From Gallionella sp. UBA4121 (lineage in GTDB: Bacteria; Pseudomonadota; Gammaproteobacteria; Burkholderiales; Gallionellaceae): a DNA stretch of 64,000 nucleotides. Below the pieces are notes generated by a model. It was not told the origin of the DNA and ran no database searches. It was given only the letters and a program-made list of their open reading frames with translations. The position numbers were made by a program, and so were the translations under genes. Positions 44,945 to 53,608 of this stretch are shown here, one piece after another; position 1 is the stretch's first letter; every line of letters begins with the position of its first letter. The stretch spans positions 7,846-71,845 of the forward strand of contig DFWZ01000047.1 of the NCBI GenBank assembly GCA_002381565.1, in the 5' to 3' direction.

Positions 44945-46366
44945 TTTTTTCCTGCCGTAGTTATCGTCAAAACGTTGGATATCATCCTCACCAAGGTATT
45001 CGCCGACCTGAATCTCGACAATATGCAGCGGCTCTCTGCCACGATTTTCAAGGCGATGTTTTGTGCCTATCGGTATATAGGTGCTTTGATTTTTAAGCAC
45101 CGTAATTATATCGTCACCATTGGTGACGGTAGCTGTGCCGGAAACCACCACCCAGTGCTCGGAACGATACGCATGGCTTTGCAAACTCAGTCGCGCACCG
45201 GGAGCAACCTCGATGCGTTTCAGCTTGAAACCCTCCGGGTCTTCTTCCAGTACGGTGTAACTACCCCACGGACGGTTCACCTTGACATGATATACATGTT
45301 CAGACGCACCGCGCTCCTGCAACGTATCCACCACTTCCCTCACACGCTGGGTCTGATCGTTCCTTGAAATAAGAATGGCATCGGCGGTTTCCACTACGCA
45401 AATGTCTTCCATCCCGATAGCCGCCACCAGACGTTTTTCAGCACGAATCAGGCTGTTCTTGCAGTCAATCGCAATCACGTTGCCTTGCAAGGCATTGCCG
45501 TTCTCGTCCTTAGCAGAAATTTCATGCACGGCCTGCCAGCTGCCGACATCATTCCAGCCGACATCGCAGGGAATCAATGATACACGGCTGGATTTCTCCA
45601 GCACACCATAATCTATGGAGATAGAAGGCATAGCGGCGAAGTATTTATCAACGGCTTGCTGAAAATTTCCCACCGTACGGCTCTCGGCAATAATGGTTTG
45701 AACAACCTGATAAACTTCAGGCAGGTGCAGCTTGATTTCAGCCATGATTACAGAGGCGCGCCAGACAAACATGCCGGAATTCCAGAAATAGCCACCTGCT
45801 GCGAGAAATTTCTCGGCAGTCGCATGGTCTGGTTTTTCGGTAAAGCGTTCCACCTCATAGACGCAGGATTGAGGATCGAGGAGTGAGGAATCAGGCCTGG
45901 TTTTGATGTAACCAAAGCCGGTATCAGGGCGGGTAGGTTGAATACCGAAAGTGACCAGCTTGCCACTCTCTGCAGCTGCAATTGCAATATTCATATGCGC
46001 ACGAAACTGAATTTCGTCTTTAATAACGTGATCGGCAGGCAGCACGACCATGATCGGGTCTGTGCCATCCGTCATCAATTGAGCCGCTGCCAGCGCAATT
46101 GCGGGAGCTGTGTTACGCCCGACAGGTTCAAACAGCGACTGATAGGGTAGAAGTGCGTGATATGCCTCGCCTTTGGCGTGCGATTCCTGCGTGACGATCA
46201 GCACGTTTTTGGTGCCAATAACCGGAGACAGGCGATTGATCGTGGTTTGCAGCAATGACGCATCGCCATCCAATGCCAAGAACTGCTTGGGCAAGTGCTG
46301 GCGCGACAAAGGCCACAAGCGGCTGCCGCTGCCACCGGCAAGAATAACCGCATAAACACTACCCAT
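44936..46366 (-). CDS. manC: Mannose-1-phosphate guanylyltransferase / mannose-6-phosphate isomerase
   Basis: This 476-residue bifunctional enzyme has YAVILAGGSGSRLWPLSR with LPKQFLAL (GTP binding), VERFTEKPD in the first domain, and a C-terminal cupin (RPWGSYTVLEEDPEGFKL, TYIPIGTKHRLEN). It supplies GDP-mannose for Gmd and Fcl. The stretch PDSSLLDPQSCVYE near residue 160 is extra; it is encoded by a heptamer-period tract (45864-45894). The last codons come from the tract at 44911-44944. It overlaps the regulator by 8 bp. Confidence 0.95.
   Translation of the reverse strand: MGSVYAVILAGGSGSRLWPLSRQHLPKQFLALDGDASLLQTTINRLSPVIGTKNVLIVTQESHAKGEAYHALLPYQSLFEPVGRNTAPAIALAAAQLMTDGTDPIMVVLPADHVIKDEIQFRAHMNIAIAAAESGKLVTFGIQPTRPDTGFGYIKTRPDSSLLDPQSCVYEVERFTEKPDHATAEKFLAAGGYFWNSGMFVWRASVIMAEIKLHLPEVYQVVQTIIAESRTVGNFQQAVDKYFAAMPSISIDYGVLEKSSRVSLIPCDVGWNDVGSWQAVHEISAKDENGNALQGNVIAIDCKNSLIRAEKRLVAAIGMEDICVVETADAILISRNDQTQRVREVVDTLQERGASEHVYHVKVNRPWGSYTVLEEDPEGFKLKRIEVAPGARLSLQSHAYRSEHWVVVSGTATVTNGDDIITVLKNQSTYIPIGTKHRLENRGREPLHIVEIQVGEYLGEDDIQRFDDNYGRKKQD
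45864..45894. repeat. Heptamer-period repeat tract inside manC
   Basis: The plus strand shows GCAGGAT/TGAGGAT/CGAGGAG/TGAGGAA/TCAGG units. On the minus strand they encode an Asp/Ser/Leu/Gln-rich insertion in the nucleotidyltransferase domain of ManC, close to the EKP loop. Confidence 0.75.
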
Positions 46367-46730
46367 GGATGACCTCCTTAACCTGTTTAGACTCGCGCTT
46401 CAACTCCGCGATCTCCGCGCGCAGGCGTTCGTATTCTTGTGTTTTAATTTTAAGGAATTCCACTGTCATCAGTGCCTTGTGTTCAACCCCCTGCGGCGTA
46501 AGCAGGTAGGCATACGCCAGTTTGTTTTCGCTGTTGCGGAAGTTGGCAACTTTCAGGCAGCCTTTTTCTATCAACGCCTTCAGGCAGAAATTAACCTTGC
46601 CAAGACTGACACCCAGCCGTTTCGCCAAATCTCTTTGGGAAAGGCTGGGATTATCTTCCAGGGTTTTAAGCAAACTATAACTGGTGGTATCGTCAAACAT
46701 GGGTGCGTTCATTCTGTGAACAGCCCGCAT
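46359..46730 (-). CDS. MarR-type EPS-associated transcriptional regulator (TIGR04176-like)
   Basis: This is a protein of 113-123 residues with a winged-helix core: SYSLLKTLEDNPSLSQRDLAKRLGVSLGKVNFCLKALIEKG, quoted here in part (LSQRDLAKRLGVSLGKVN). A C-terminal coiled coil (KTQEYERLRAEIAELKRES) follows. It matches the MarR family seen as the first gene of EPS loci. It probably controls the cluster that follows. Three in-frame starts exist (46730, 46712, 46700); homology starts at about residue 11, and none has a good ribosome site. Only 24 bp separate the longest frame from ksgA. Confidence 0.85.
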   Translation of the reverse strand: MRAVHRMNAPMFDDTTSYSLLKTLEDNPSLSQRDLAKRLGVSLGKVNFCLKALIEKGCLKVANFRNSENKLAYAYLLTPQGVEHKALMTVEFLKIKTQEYERLRAEIAELKRESKQVKEVIHG

Positions 46731-46754
46731 TAAAACAGCGGCAGCCCGAATCTG

Positions 46755-47549
46755 TCAAGCTGAAACCGTCTCAACGTGCCTCGCATCCAGATATGAAGCG
46801 ATCCTGGCAAACTCTGCCACGGACAGATTCTCCGCGCGCAGCTGGGGATTAATGCCCAGCTGCGCAAACTCATCTTCATTTATAAAACTGCGCAAGGTGT
46901 TGCGCAGCGTCTTGCGGCGCTGACCGAATGCGGTACCGACAATTTCGGCAAACAGCTTTTCATTGTGAACTATTATTTTATCGGCGGGCAGCGGGATCAT
47001 GCGCACGATGGCGGAATTCACCTTAGGCGCCGGGCGGAACGATTCCGGCGGCACATCGAGCAGTTTTTCCATATAAAAACGGTATTGCAGCATTACAGAC
47101 AACCGCCCATAGGCCGGGGTTGACGGATCGGCCACCATGCGTTCGACCACTTCGTTTTGCAGCATGAAGTGCATGTCGGTGATGCGATCCGCCGAGGCTG
47201 CGAAATGAAACAGCAGCGGCGATGAAATGTTGTAGGGCAGATTGCCGACGATGCGCAGTGGAGCGGCCAGGGTGGCGAGATCAAATTTCAGCGCGTCTCC
47301 AGCATGAATGATCAGCTTCGAATTCGGCTGAGGGTAGTCGTTCTCCAGCCGCGCGATAATGTCGCGGTCGATTTCGACCACATGCAGACATTTTAATCGT
47401 TTCAGAAGTGGCCTGGTCAGCGCGCCCAGACCCGGGCCGATTTCCACCAGATTGTCATCGATTTCGGGACGGATCGCAGCGATGATATCCGCGATGATGT
47501 TCTCGTCCACCAGAAAGTTCTGGCCGAATTTCTTTTTAGCTTTATGCAT
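46755..47549 (-). CDS. rsmA: 16S rRNA (adenine-N6,N6)-dimethyltransferase
   Basis: This 264-residue enzyme (also called KsgA) has [17 protein letters not shown] motif [26 protein letters not shown] and the catalytic [13 protein letters not shown] (N-L-P-Y). It dimethylates two adjacent adenosines near the 3' end of 16S rRNA. The C-terminal domain RRKTLRNTL is present. It is the last gene of the lptD-surA-pdxA set, separated from pdxA by a 224-bp spacer with a MITE-like element. Confidence 0.97.
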   Translation of the reverse strand: MHKAKKKFGQNFLVDENIIADIIAAIRPEIDDNLVEIGPGLGALTRPLLKRLKCLHVVEIDRDIIARLENDYPQPNSKLIIHAGDALKFDLATLAAPLRIVGNLPYNISSPLLFHFAASADRITDMHFMLQNEVVERMVADPSTPAYGRLSVMLQYRFYMEKLLDVPPESFRPAPKVNSAIVRMIPLPADKIIVHNEKLFAEIVGTAFGQRRKTLRNTLRSFINEDEFAQLGINPQLRAENLSVAEFARIASYLDARHVETVSA

Positions 47550-47773
47550 TTTATAAACCTGGAAAGCGCTATCTCACGCGGAGACGCGGAGAAAAACAAA
47601 AATACAAATAACTTAACTTCAGATCCATTATTAAATCGCCAAAGAATAAACACACACTAAATCAATAATAAATCATCTACGTTCAACTCTAATTCGATGG
47701 ATATCCTGTGCAGAATGTCGCTTTTACCCCGCGTTTCCGCGTGAGGTGGTTTTTGGTTTCTGTTTACCAACGG
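47550..47773. mobile_element. MITE-like element 1 (terminal inverted repeats, 173 bp) between pdxA and ksgA
   Basis: Left arm CTCACGCGGAGACGCGG (47573-47589) and right arm CCGCGTTTCCGCGTGAG (47729-47745) form an inverted repeat with one mismatch in 17. The unit CACGCGGAG/GACGCGGAG repeats inside the left arm. No ORF lies inside; the interior is A+T-rich. The rest of the 224-bp spacer holds no recognised gene. The layout is that of a non-autonomous repeat, and the sequence type is widespread in bacterial genomes. Confidence 0.65.
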
Positions 47774-48826
47774 TTACGATGCTAAACGCTCAAACTGAGC
47801 CATCTGTGTCGCGACCCGGATCGCCTCCAAAAGACTGCCGCCCTCAGCACGGCCCGTTCCAGCCAGATCCAGTGCCGTGCCGTGATCCACCGAAGTGCGG
47901 ATGATCGGCATACCCAGCGTGACATTCACCCCCTGACCGAAGCTCGCATGCTTTAAGACCGGCAGCCCCTGATCGTGGTACATGGAGAGCACGCAATCGC
48001 ATTGCGCCAGATTACCCGGCGTAAACAGGGTGTCGGCGGGCAGCGGCGCGCTGACATTCATCCCCTCCAAACGCAGCTTGTCCAGCACGGGAATCATCAC
48101 CTCGATCTCCTCGCGCCCCAGGTATCCGCCTTCACCCGCATGAGGATTCAGTCCCGCCACCAGTATGCGCGGTCTGTTTATACCGAAGCGACGTTGCAGG
48201 TCGAGATGGATGATGCGCAACACCTTCTCCAGCAACCCAGCGGTAATCGCATCCGGCACTTCTCTCAAGGGCAGATGCGTAGTAGCCAGCGCAACACGCA
48301 TCCCGCCGCCGATCAGCATCATCACCACCTGCGGCGTCTGTGTCAGCTCGGCCAGAAATTCGGTATGTCCGGTAAAAACAATTCCGGCATCGTTGATGAT
48401 GCCTTTATGAACAGGCGCCGTCACCATGCCGGAAAACTCGCCCGACAGACAACCCTCTGCTGCACGGCGCAACGTCTCCAGCACGTAATTGCTGTTTGCA
48501 GCATTCAGTACACCGGGCACAGAGGGCGCGGCAAGCGGCACGTGAATGACGGATAGTGAATTGGTAAGTGGTAAGTGGCAAGTGGTAAGTGGCGAGTCGT
48601 GAGGCGTGAAGTGTGAGATGTGTTCTCCCCACTCTCCACTCCCCACTCCCGACTTACCAGGGTTCCATTCACTGATTTCCAGGTCTATACCCAGCAGCTG
48701 TGCACGCTGTTGCAACAGATGCTTGTCGGCAACCACGACCACGCCTGGTCCGGCAAGTTGCACACACAGCTCCGGGCCTATGCCCGCAGGTTCGCCCGCC
48801 GTGATGACCAGCGGCCCGGCATTCAC
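47774..48826 (-). CDS. pdxA: 4-hydroxythreonine-4-phosphate dehydrogenase
   Basis: This 350-residue protein has VITAGEPAGIGPELCV, a SGMVTAPVHKGIINDAG segment, and metal-binding histidines (GHTEFLAEL, HDQGLPVLKHASFG, RTSVDHGTALDLAG). It catalyses an NAD(P)-dependent step of pyridoxal phosphate synthesis. Residues ~57-90 form an extra Ser/Thr/Pro/His-rich loop (KSGVGSGEWGEHISHFTPH…), encoded by a heptamer-period tract (48556-48656). It abuts the surA stop with no gap, as in many Proteobacteria. Confidence 0.95.
   Translation of the reverse strand: MNAGPLVITAGEPAGIGPELCVQLAGPGVVVVADKHLLQQRAQLLGIDLEISEWNPGKSGVGSGEWGEHISHFTPHDSPLTTCHLPLTNSLSVIHVPLAAPSVPGVLNAANSNYVLETLRRAAEGCLSGEFSGMVTAPVHKGIINDAGIVFTGHTEFLAELTQTPQVVMMLIGGGMRVALATTHLPLREVPDAITAGLLEKVLRIIHLDLQRRFGINRPRILVAGLNPHAGEGGYLGREEIEVMIPVLDKLRLEGMNVSAPLPADTLFTPGNLAQCDCVLSMYHDQGLPVLKHASFGQGVNVTLGMPIIRTSVDHGTALDLAGTGRAEGGSLLEAIRVATQMAQFERLAS
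48556..48656. repeat. Inverted heptamer-period repeat tract inside pdxA
   Basis: The first half has units such as GGTAAGT/GGCAAGT/GGCGAGT/CGTGAGG in 7-base steps. The second half has CCCCACT/CTCCACT/CCCCACT/CCCGACT, whose complement is again the same type. The two halves could form a hairpin. The tract stays in frame and adds about 34 residues to PdxA. Confidence 0.8.
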
Positions 48827-50155
48827 CTACTTCTGCTCATCGTCAAGGTGATATTCAACAAACGCGCGGTCACGCAGTTGACGCAACCAGTCCTGGTACA
48901 GCTCCTCGGATTTGAAGGATCCGATGGATGCACGCGCCTGCTGGCGTTTCTGCTGTTCGCTGACATCGGCATTACGCCGTGCAAGTACCTGAATCAAATG
49001 CCAGCCGAACTGAGTTTCCACCATGCCGATCTCGCCGACTTTCAGCTTGTTGAGCTCCTCTTCAAATTCAGGCACCGTCTGCCCGGGCGACAACCAGTCC
49101 AGATCACCGCCTTGCTGCGCGCTGCCATCCTGCGAATAACGCTTGGCCTGTTCGGCAAAATCGGCTCCGCCATCGATGCGCTGCTTGATTTCCAGTATGC
49201 GTTTTTTGGCCTCGGCGGGAGTCACGATTTCACTGGTTTTGATCAGAATATGCCGCGCATGCGTCTGCGTAATCACCACAGGCGCGCTGCCGCTGCGCTT
49301 TTCGACTAATTTCAGGATATGAAAACCGCTCGGGCTGCGCAACACCGCCGTATTCTGACCGGGCTTGAGCGTCTTCAATTCATCCATGAACAGCGGAGGA
49401 ATGCGATCGGTCGGACGCCAGCCCAGATCCCCGCCTTTGAGCGCATCCTTCGCATCCGAAGTACCCGCCGCCACTTGCGCAAAATCAGCCCCGCCGGCGA
49501 GTTGCGCCAGCGCATGATCGGCACGCTCGCGTGCCGCACGAATCTTGTCCGCACTGGCCTGTTCAGGCACAACTACCAGAATATGGGCCAGGTGATACTC
49601 TTCATTCGCAAGACCCATCTTGGATTTATTGGCGAGGTAGTTGTCCACCTCGGTATCGCTGATGACCAGTTTGCTCTCGACTTCGCGCTCCCGCAGCCTG
49701 GTGGATACGATTTCCGCACGAATTTCTTCGCGGAATTTTTTGATATTCACGCCTTCAGCCTCGAGCTTGGCAAGAAATTCGGCCAGCGTGGCAAACTTGT
49801 TCTGCTGGGCAATGCGCGTCATTGCCACATCCAGCTGGGTATCGTCCACGCGCACCCCGCTTTCCTTGGCATACTGCGCTTGCAGCATGTCGGCAATCAT
49901 GCGTTCGAGAATTTGTTTTTCCAGCACAGACTGCTCCGGCAATGGCGTACCCTGCTTCTGCAACTGGCCCACTACCGTACGCACCCTCTCGTCCAGTTCA
50001 TGACGGGTAATCACGTCATCGTTTACCACCGCCACCACCTTGTCTATGGTCGCCACCTGTGATTGCGGATCGATTTGTTCAACGGCAAAGACGGGGACAG
50101 ATATCAGCAGCACTGCACTCAGGAAAACGGGTATTTTGATTTTAGACATGATCAT
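48827..50155 (-). CDS. surA: Periplasmic peptidyl-prolyl isomerase/chaperone SurA
   Basis: This 442-residue protein has a signal peptide (about residues 1-24, …LISVPVFAVEQ) and an N-terminal SurA domain (VDKVVAVVNDDVITRHELDERV-type). Two PPIC domains follow (EEYHLAHILVVVP and QTHARHILIKTSE), each with G-D-L-G/DLDW-type ends. SurA helps fold outer-membrane beta-barrels such as LptD, which lies just upstream. An alternative start at the second Met (50149) would drop two residues. Confidence 0.96.
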   Translation of the reverse strand: MIMSKIKIPVFLSAVLLISVPVFAVEQIDPQSQVATIDKVVAVVNDDVITRHELDERVRTVVGQLQKQGTPLPEQSVLEKQILERMIADMLQAQYAKESGVRVDDTQLDVAMTRIAQQNKFATLAEFLAKLEAEGVNIKKFREEIRAEIVSTRLREREVESKLVISDTEVDNYLANKSKMGLANEEYHLAHILVVVPEQASADKIRAARERADHALAQLAGGADFAQVAAGTSDAKDALKGGDLGWRPTDRIPPLFMDELKTLKPGQNTAVLRSPSGFHILKLVEKRSGSAPVVITQTHARHILIKTSEIVTPAEAKKRILEIKQRIDGGADFAEQAKRYSQDGSAQQGGDLDWLSPGQTVPEFEEELNKLKVGEIGMVETQFGWHLIQVLARRNADVSEQQKRQQARASIGSFKSEELYQDWLRQLRDRAFVEYHLDDEQK

Positions 50156-50171
50156 CTTTCATACTTAAAAA

Positions 50172-52523
50172 TTAAGGCAGAACCGGGGCACCTGCAGGAG
50201 CAGTCTTCGATTGTGTATAGCCAGGCACACTCTGTTTAAGCAGCATCAGCGGGTCCGATCCCACTTTGATCAGATCGTTCAATTCCAGCTGAATAAGTAT
50301 CCCGGTATTGGTCAGGGGCACAACCCCGCCTGCACCGTCTGAAACAAGACCGGCAGTAAAGCTGTGCACCACCATACGCAGCGTCCAGCAGCTTTGTTCG
50401 TATTCGAGCCCTGCGACCGCATTCAGCAGCATCTTGTCCAGGAAGGAATAATTCCATTGTCCCACCGCATGCCAGTGTCTGGACAACGGCCATTGTCCGG
50501 AAACATTTATCTGGCGCAGCGCGGGCGCAGCGACCGCATAGTTACTCCCGCCTATCGTGGTGTAAGGTATCCCGTAAACAGTCGGGTAGACGACGCCGTT
50601 GACCAGGGCGCTCCCTGTCGGGTTGGCTACGCCTGGCATCAGCGCACCGAGCGTATTACTGACGAAACGGTAGCCCAGGTTAAGCACCTTTCCCGCCTCG
50701 GGACGATAGCTGGCCGTGATATTGTAGTGCTGAATCTCGGACAGGGCGGGACTATACTGCAACTCGCTGTCCAGCGACCAGGCGGCGCTGATGCGGCCAA
50801 CCGCTCCCAGCAGAATATCCGATTTATTGTTCGATGTCGTGGGCGCAACCAGATTAACCTGCGGCGTGCTGAAACTGAAACGCTCAGCTACCGACAGCTT
50901 CAGGTGCTCGACTCCGTCATCCTGCCCCAGAAATCGCGAGATCAGCGCCAGCGTGATCTGATTCGCATCCCCGATGCGATCATAGCCAATCAGACGATTT
51001 TCCGTGAACATCTGGGCAAAACTCAACGGAATCTGTGCCGAATCAAAGACCGGCAACTGATCCTGATTTTTATAGGGCACGTACACATAATAGGCGCGCG
51101 GCTCCAGCGTATTCAGGTAGCTCTTTCCCAGCAGATCCATGTTCCTTTCAAATGCAGCGCCGCTGTCCAGGCTGAACATCGGCAGGATGCGCGTTGTATC
51201 CGGTATCCCTGTCGCGTTATTGGCTCCCATCACATACTGGGTGCTGTTCAGGGTAAACTTCGGCGTGAGGTAATAGCCGGGCGCATTGACCAGCTGGTAA
51301 CTGACGCTCGGGGCGATCACCAGCCGCTGGCCATTGAGCGCGGTGGGATGACTGAAACTCACATACTCGCCTGCAAAAGCAATATTTGCATCATCGTAAC
51401 TCTTTGCGCCGTTCAGCGTAAATTGAGGCAGCCTGGCATAAGGCACGCCTATCGGCGCCAGCGGATCCTGCAAGGTCTGGTAGTGTTGCAAGCGCGCGGT
51501 GCCGCTCCACCAGCCTGCGTTATAGTTAAGGGCCGCATCCTGCAGCAGGTTCACTTGCGAAGTGATGTTCACCACATCGGCCAGATCCCGGTAGTAGGCA
51601 TTATCCGAGACGCGATTTAAATCGAGACTGCCGGTCAATCCTCCGCCAAACGATTCGTAGTGTTTCAGGCCGAATCGGGCGCGATTGCCGCCGGTCAACG
51701 CGTCATTGGGCAACACATCGGCGTGCACCTCACCCGCATAATCTGAATTCAGATAGCGGAATTCATTATTTAACTGGAGGCCGCGCTTGGCCAGAATACG
51801 GGGGGAAATGGTCGCATCATAGTTAGGTGCAATGTTCCAGTAATAAGGCAGGATCAGCTGGCTGCCGCTGGTCGTGGTGCCGCCGAATGTCGGCGACAGG
51901 AAACCGGATTTGCGCTGATTTCCCAGCGGGAAACTCATCAGGGGAGAATACAGGATAGGCACATCCATGAATTCCACCCATGCCTGATGGGCGACGCCCA
52001 CCTGCTGGTCGCGGTCTATTTCAAGGCTGTTCATCTTGACCAGCCAGTCCTGATCATCGGCACGGCAGGTCGTATAAGTCGCGTTCTCCAGGCTGTAATG
52101 TTGCTGATCCTGTATATGCGCGATATCGCCGGAACCGCGTCCGCCCGTCTCCTTCAGGAAGAATACCGGCTGCTCCATGAAGCCGGCATGCGTATCCATA
52201 TTCAGTTTCATATATGGCCCGCTCATGGTGTTGCCATTTTGCTCCACCACAACCGAGTCGAACCCTTCGACGTCGCCCGTTTCCTGGTTATACAACAGGC
52301 GATTTGCGCTTACTTTCTGGTCGGATTTGGTCAGAATGGCGTTGCCGGTTGCTTCTACCTGATCCTTCTTGTCGCCCGTCAGGTGATCAGCTTCCAGAAA
52401 AACGGGCACTTCCTGCGTGACGGCAGTCTTGTCATCCTTCAGCGCGCGCGCCTCTTCAGCCACGGCAGGATGGGCAAAAGCACAAAGCAAAGTGAGCGCA
52501 ACAGGCTTGAGACGAAACCGCAT
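50172..52523 (-). CDS. lptD: LPS-assembly outer-membrane protein LptD
   Basis: This 783-residue protein has a signal peptide (about 1-22, ending PAVAEEA), an N-terminal beta-jellyroll OstA domain (about 35-160), and a C-terminal beta-barrel rich in alternating residues. Mature cysteines are C153 (TTCRADD) and C712 (EQSCWTL), so at most one interdomain disulfide is possible, compared with two in E. coli. LptD inserts LPS into the outer leaflet with LptE. It starts a block (lptD-surA-pdxA-ksgA) seen in many Proteobacteria and is divergent from amgK. Confidence 0.95.
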   Translation of the reverse strand: MRFRLKPVALTLLCAFAHPAVAEEARALKDDKTAVTQEVPVFLEADHLTGDKKDQVEATGNAILTKSDQKVSANRLLYNQETGDVEGFDSVVVEQNGNTMSGPYMKLNMDTHAGFMEQPVFFLKETGGRGSGDIAHIQDQQHYSLENATYTTCRADDQDWLVKMNSLEIDRDQQVGVAHQAWVEFMDVPILYSPLMSFPLGNQRKSGFLSPTFGGTTTSGSQLILPYYWNIAPNYDATISPRILAKRGLQLNNEFRYLNSDYAGEVHADVLPNDALTGGNRARFGLKHYESFGGGLTGSLDLNRVSDNAYYRDLADVVNITSQVNLLQDAALNYNAGWWSGTARLQHYQTLQDPLAPIGVPYARLPQFTLNGAKSYDDANIAFAGEYVSFSHPTALNGQRLVIAPSVSYQLVNAPGYYLTPKFTLNSTQYVMGANNATGIPDTTRILPMFSLDSGAAFERNMDLLGKSYLNTLEPRAYYVYVPYKNQDQLPVFDSAQIPLSFAQMFTENRLIGYDRIGDANQITLALISRFLGQDDGVEHLKLSVAERFSFSTPQVNLVAPTTSNNKSDILLGAVGRISAAWSLDSELQYSPALSEIQHYNITASYRPEAGKVLNLGYRFVSNTLGALMPGVANPTGSALVNGVVYPTVYGIPYTTIGGSNYAVAAPALRQINVSGQWPLSRHWHAVGQWNYSFLDKMLLNAVAGLEYEQSCWTLRMVVHSFTAGLVSDGAGGVVPLTNTGILIQLELNDLIKVGSDPLMLLKQSVPGYTQSKTAPAGAPVLP

Positions 52524-52539
52524 AATATTGTTATGGTGT

Positions 52540-52557
52540 TAAACTTTTGCAAGTTTA
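52540..52557. promoter_or_regulatory. Palindrome in the divergent lptD/amgK spacer
   Basis: TAAACTT (52540-52546) and AAGTTTA (52551-52557) are perfect 7-bp arms around TTGC. The whole spacer is only 61 bp and must hold both start regions. The palindrome could be an operator or a short hairpin. No known regulator can be named. Confidence 0.4.
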
Positions 52558-52584
52558 CCATTAAGCCCAGTCCAAAAGCCCACT

Positions 52585-53580
52585 ATGCAACGTCAACAAC
52601 AACTCAATCTGTGGCTGCAAAGCCAATTTCCCGGCGAAACATTCAGCCTGACGCCCGCTTCCAGTGACGCCAGCTTCCGCCGCTATTTTCGTGCCAACTT
52701 CAAAGATCGCAGCCTGATCGTGATGGATGCGCCCCCCGAGCACGAAGACTGCCGGCCTTTTTTGCATGTCGCCAGATTATTCGAGGAAGCCGGAACCCAT
52801 GTACCTCACGTCTATGCAGATGACCTGACACAAGGTTTTCTGCTGCTGTCTGATCTTGGCAATACCACCTACCTGCAAGCCCTGACAGCAGAAAATGCAC
52901 GCGGCTTATACAGCGCTGCCACCGACGCACTGGTCAAAATCCAGCTCGCATCAAAGGAGCTGGAATTGCCGCCTTATGACGAAGCGCTGCTGTTGCGCGA
53001 GATGCGCCTGTTCCCCGAGTGGTATATCAGCAAACATCTTGGCGTGACATTAACCTCCGCACAGAACGCCAAACTTGAAACCGTCTTCGCGCGCATCGTT
53101 GCCAACAATCTCGCCCAACCGCGCGTCTATGTGCACCGCGACTATCACTCGCGCAATCTGATGCTGACCGAACCCAATCCGGGCATCATCGATTTTCAGG
53201 ATGCGGTCTATGGCCCGATCACCTACGATCTGGCCTCGTTGTTCAAGGACGCCTATATAAAATGGGATGAGGAAGTAATCATCGACTGGCTGATCGGCTA
53301 CTGGGAAAAGGCGCGCAGCGCAGGTCTTCCGGTGCAGGAGGACTTCGGCGCGTTCTACCGCGATTTTGAGCTGATGGGCGCTCAGCGCCACATCAAGGTG
53401 CTGGGCATTTTTGCACGCCTGTACCACCGCGATGGCAAGGACGGCTATCTCAAAGACATGCCGCTGGTAATGAGCTATCTGCGCGCCGCCGCTGCACGTT
53501 ATGTGGACCTCAAGCCCCTGTTCAATCTGCTCAATGAACTGGAGCCGCCCGAAGAGGCGCCGACGGGGTACGGGTTTTGA
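52585..53580 (+). CDS. amgK: N-acetylmuramate/N-acetylglucosamine kinase AmgK
   Basis: This 331-residue aminoglycoside-phosphotransferase-like kinase has a catalytic VYVHRDYHSRNLM (His-Arg-Asp, about residue 185) and a metal-binding GIIDFQDAVYGPITYDLASL. The latter is characteristic of AmgK, which phosphorylates MurNAc at the anomeric position in the recycling route that bypasses the de novo MurA/MurB steps. murU follows on the same strand. The ATG at 52585 has little room for a strong ribosome site. Confidence 0.93.
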   Translation: MQRQQQLNLWLQSQFPGETFSLTPASSDASFRRYFRANFKDRSLIVMDAPPEHEDCRPFLHVARLFEEAGTHVPHVYADDLTQGFLLLSDLGNTTYLQALTAENARGLYSAATDALVKIQLASKELELPPYDEALLLREMRLFPEWYISKHLGVTLTSAQNAKLETVFARIVANNLAQPRVYVHRDYHSRNLMLTEPNPGIIDFQDAVYGPITYDLASLFKDAYIKWDEEVIIDWLIGYWEKARSAGLPVQEDFGAFYRDFELMGAQRHIKVLGIFARLYHRDGKDGYLKDMPLVMSYLRAAAARYVDLKPLFNLLNELEPPEEAPTGYGF

Positions 53581-53608
53581 TGACAGACGCAACGTTGATG
53601 CTGCGCAT

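Noticed and set aside
46700..47550. JUMPstart/ops element before the polysaccharide locus
   Set aside because: No GGCGGTAGC-type sequence was found upstream of the regulator or manC.
50364..51620. 418-codon open frame on the plus strand inside lptD
   Set aside because: Antisense to lptD; rich in Arg/His/Gln with no recognisable domain.
52524..52584. TTGCAA-17-AATATT as the lptD promoter
   Set aside because: The -10 box would touch the ATG, making a leaderless lptD transcript, which is unlikely.
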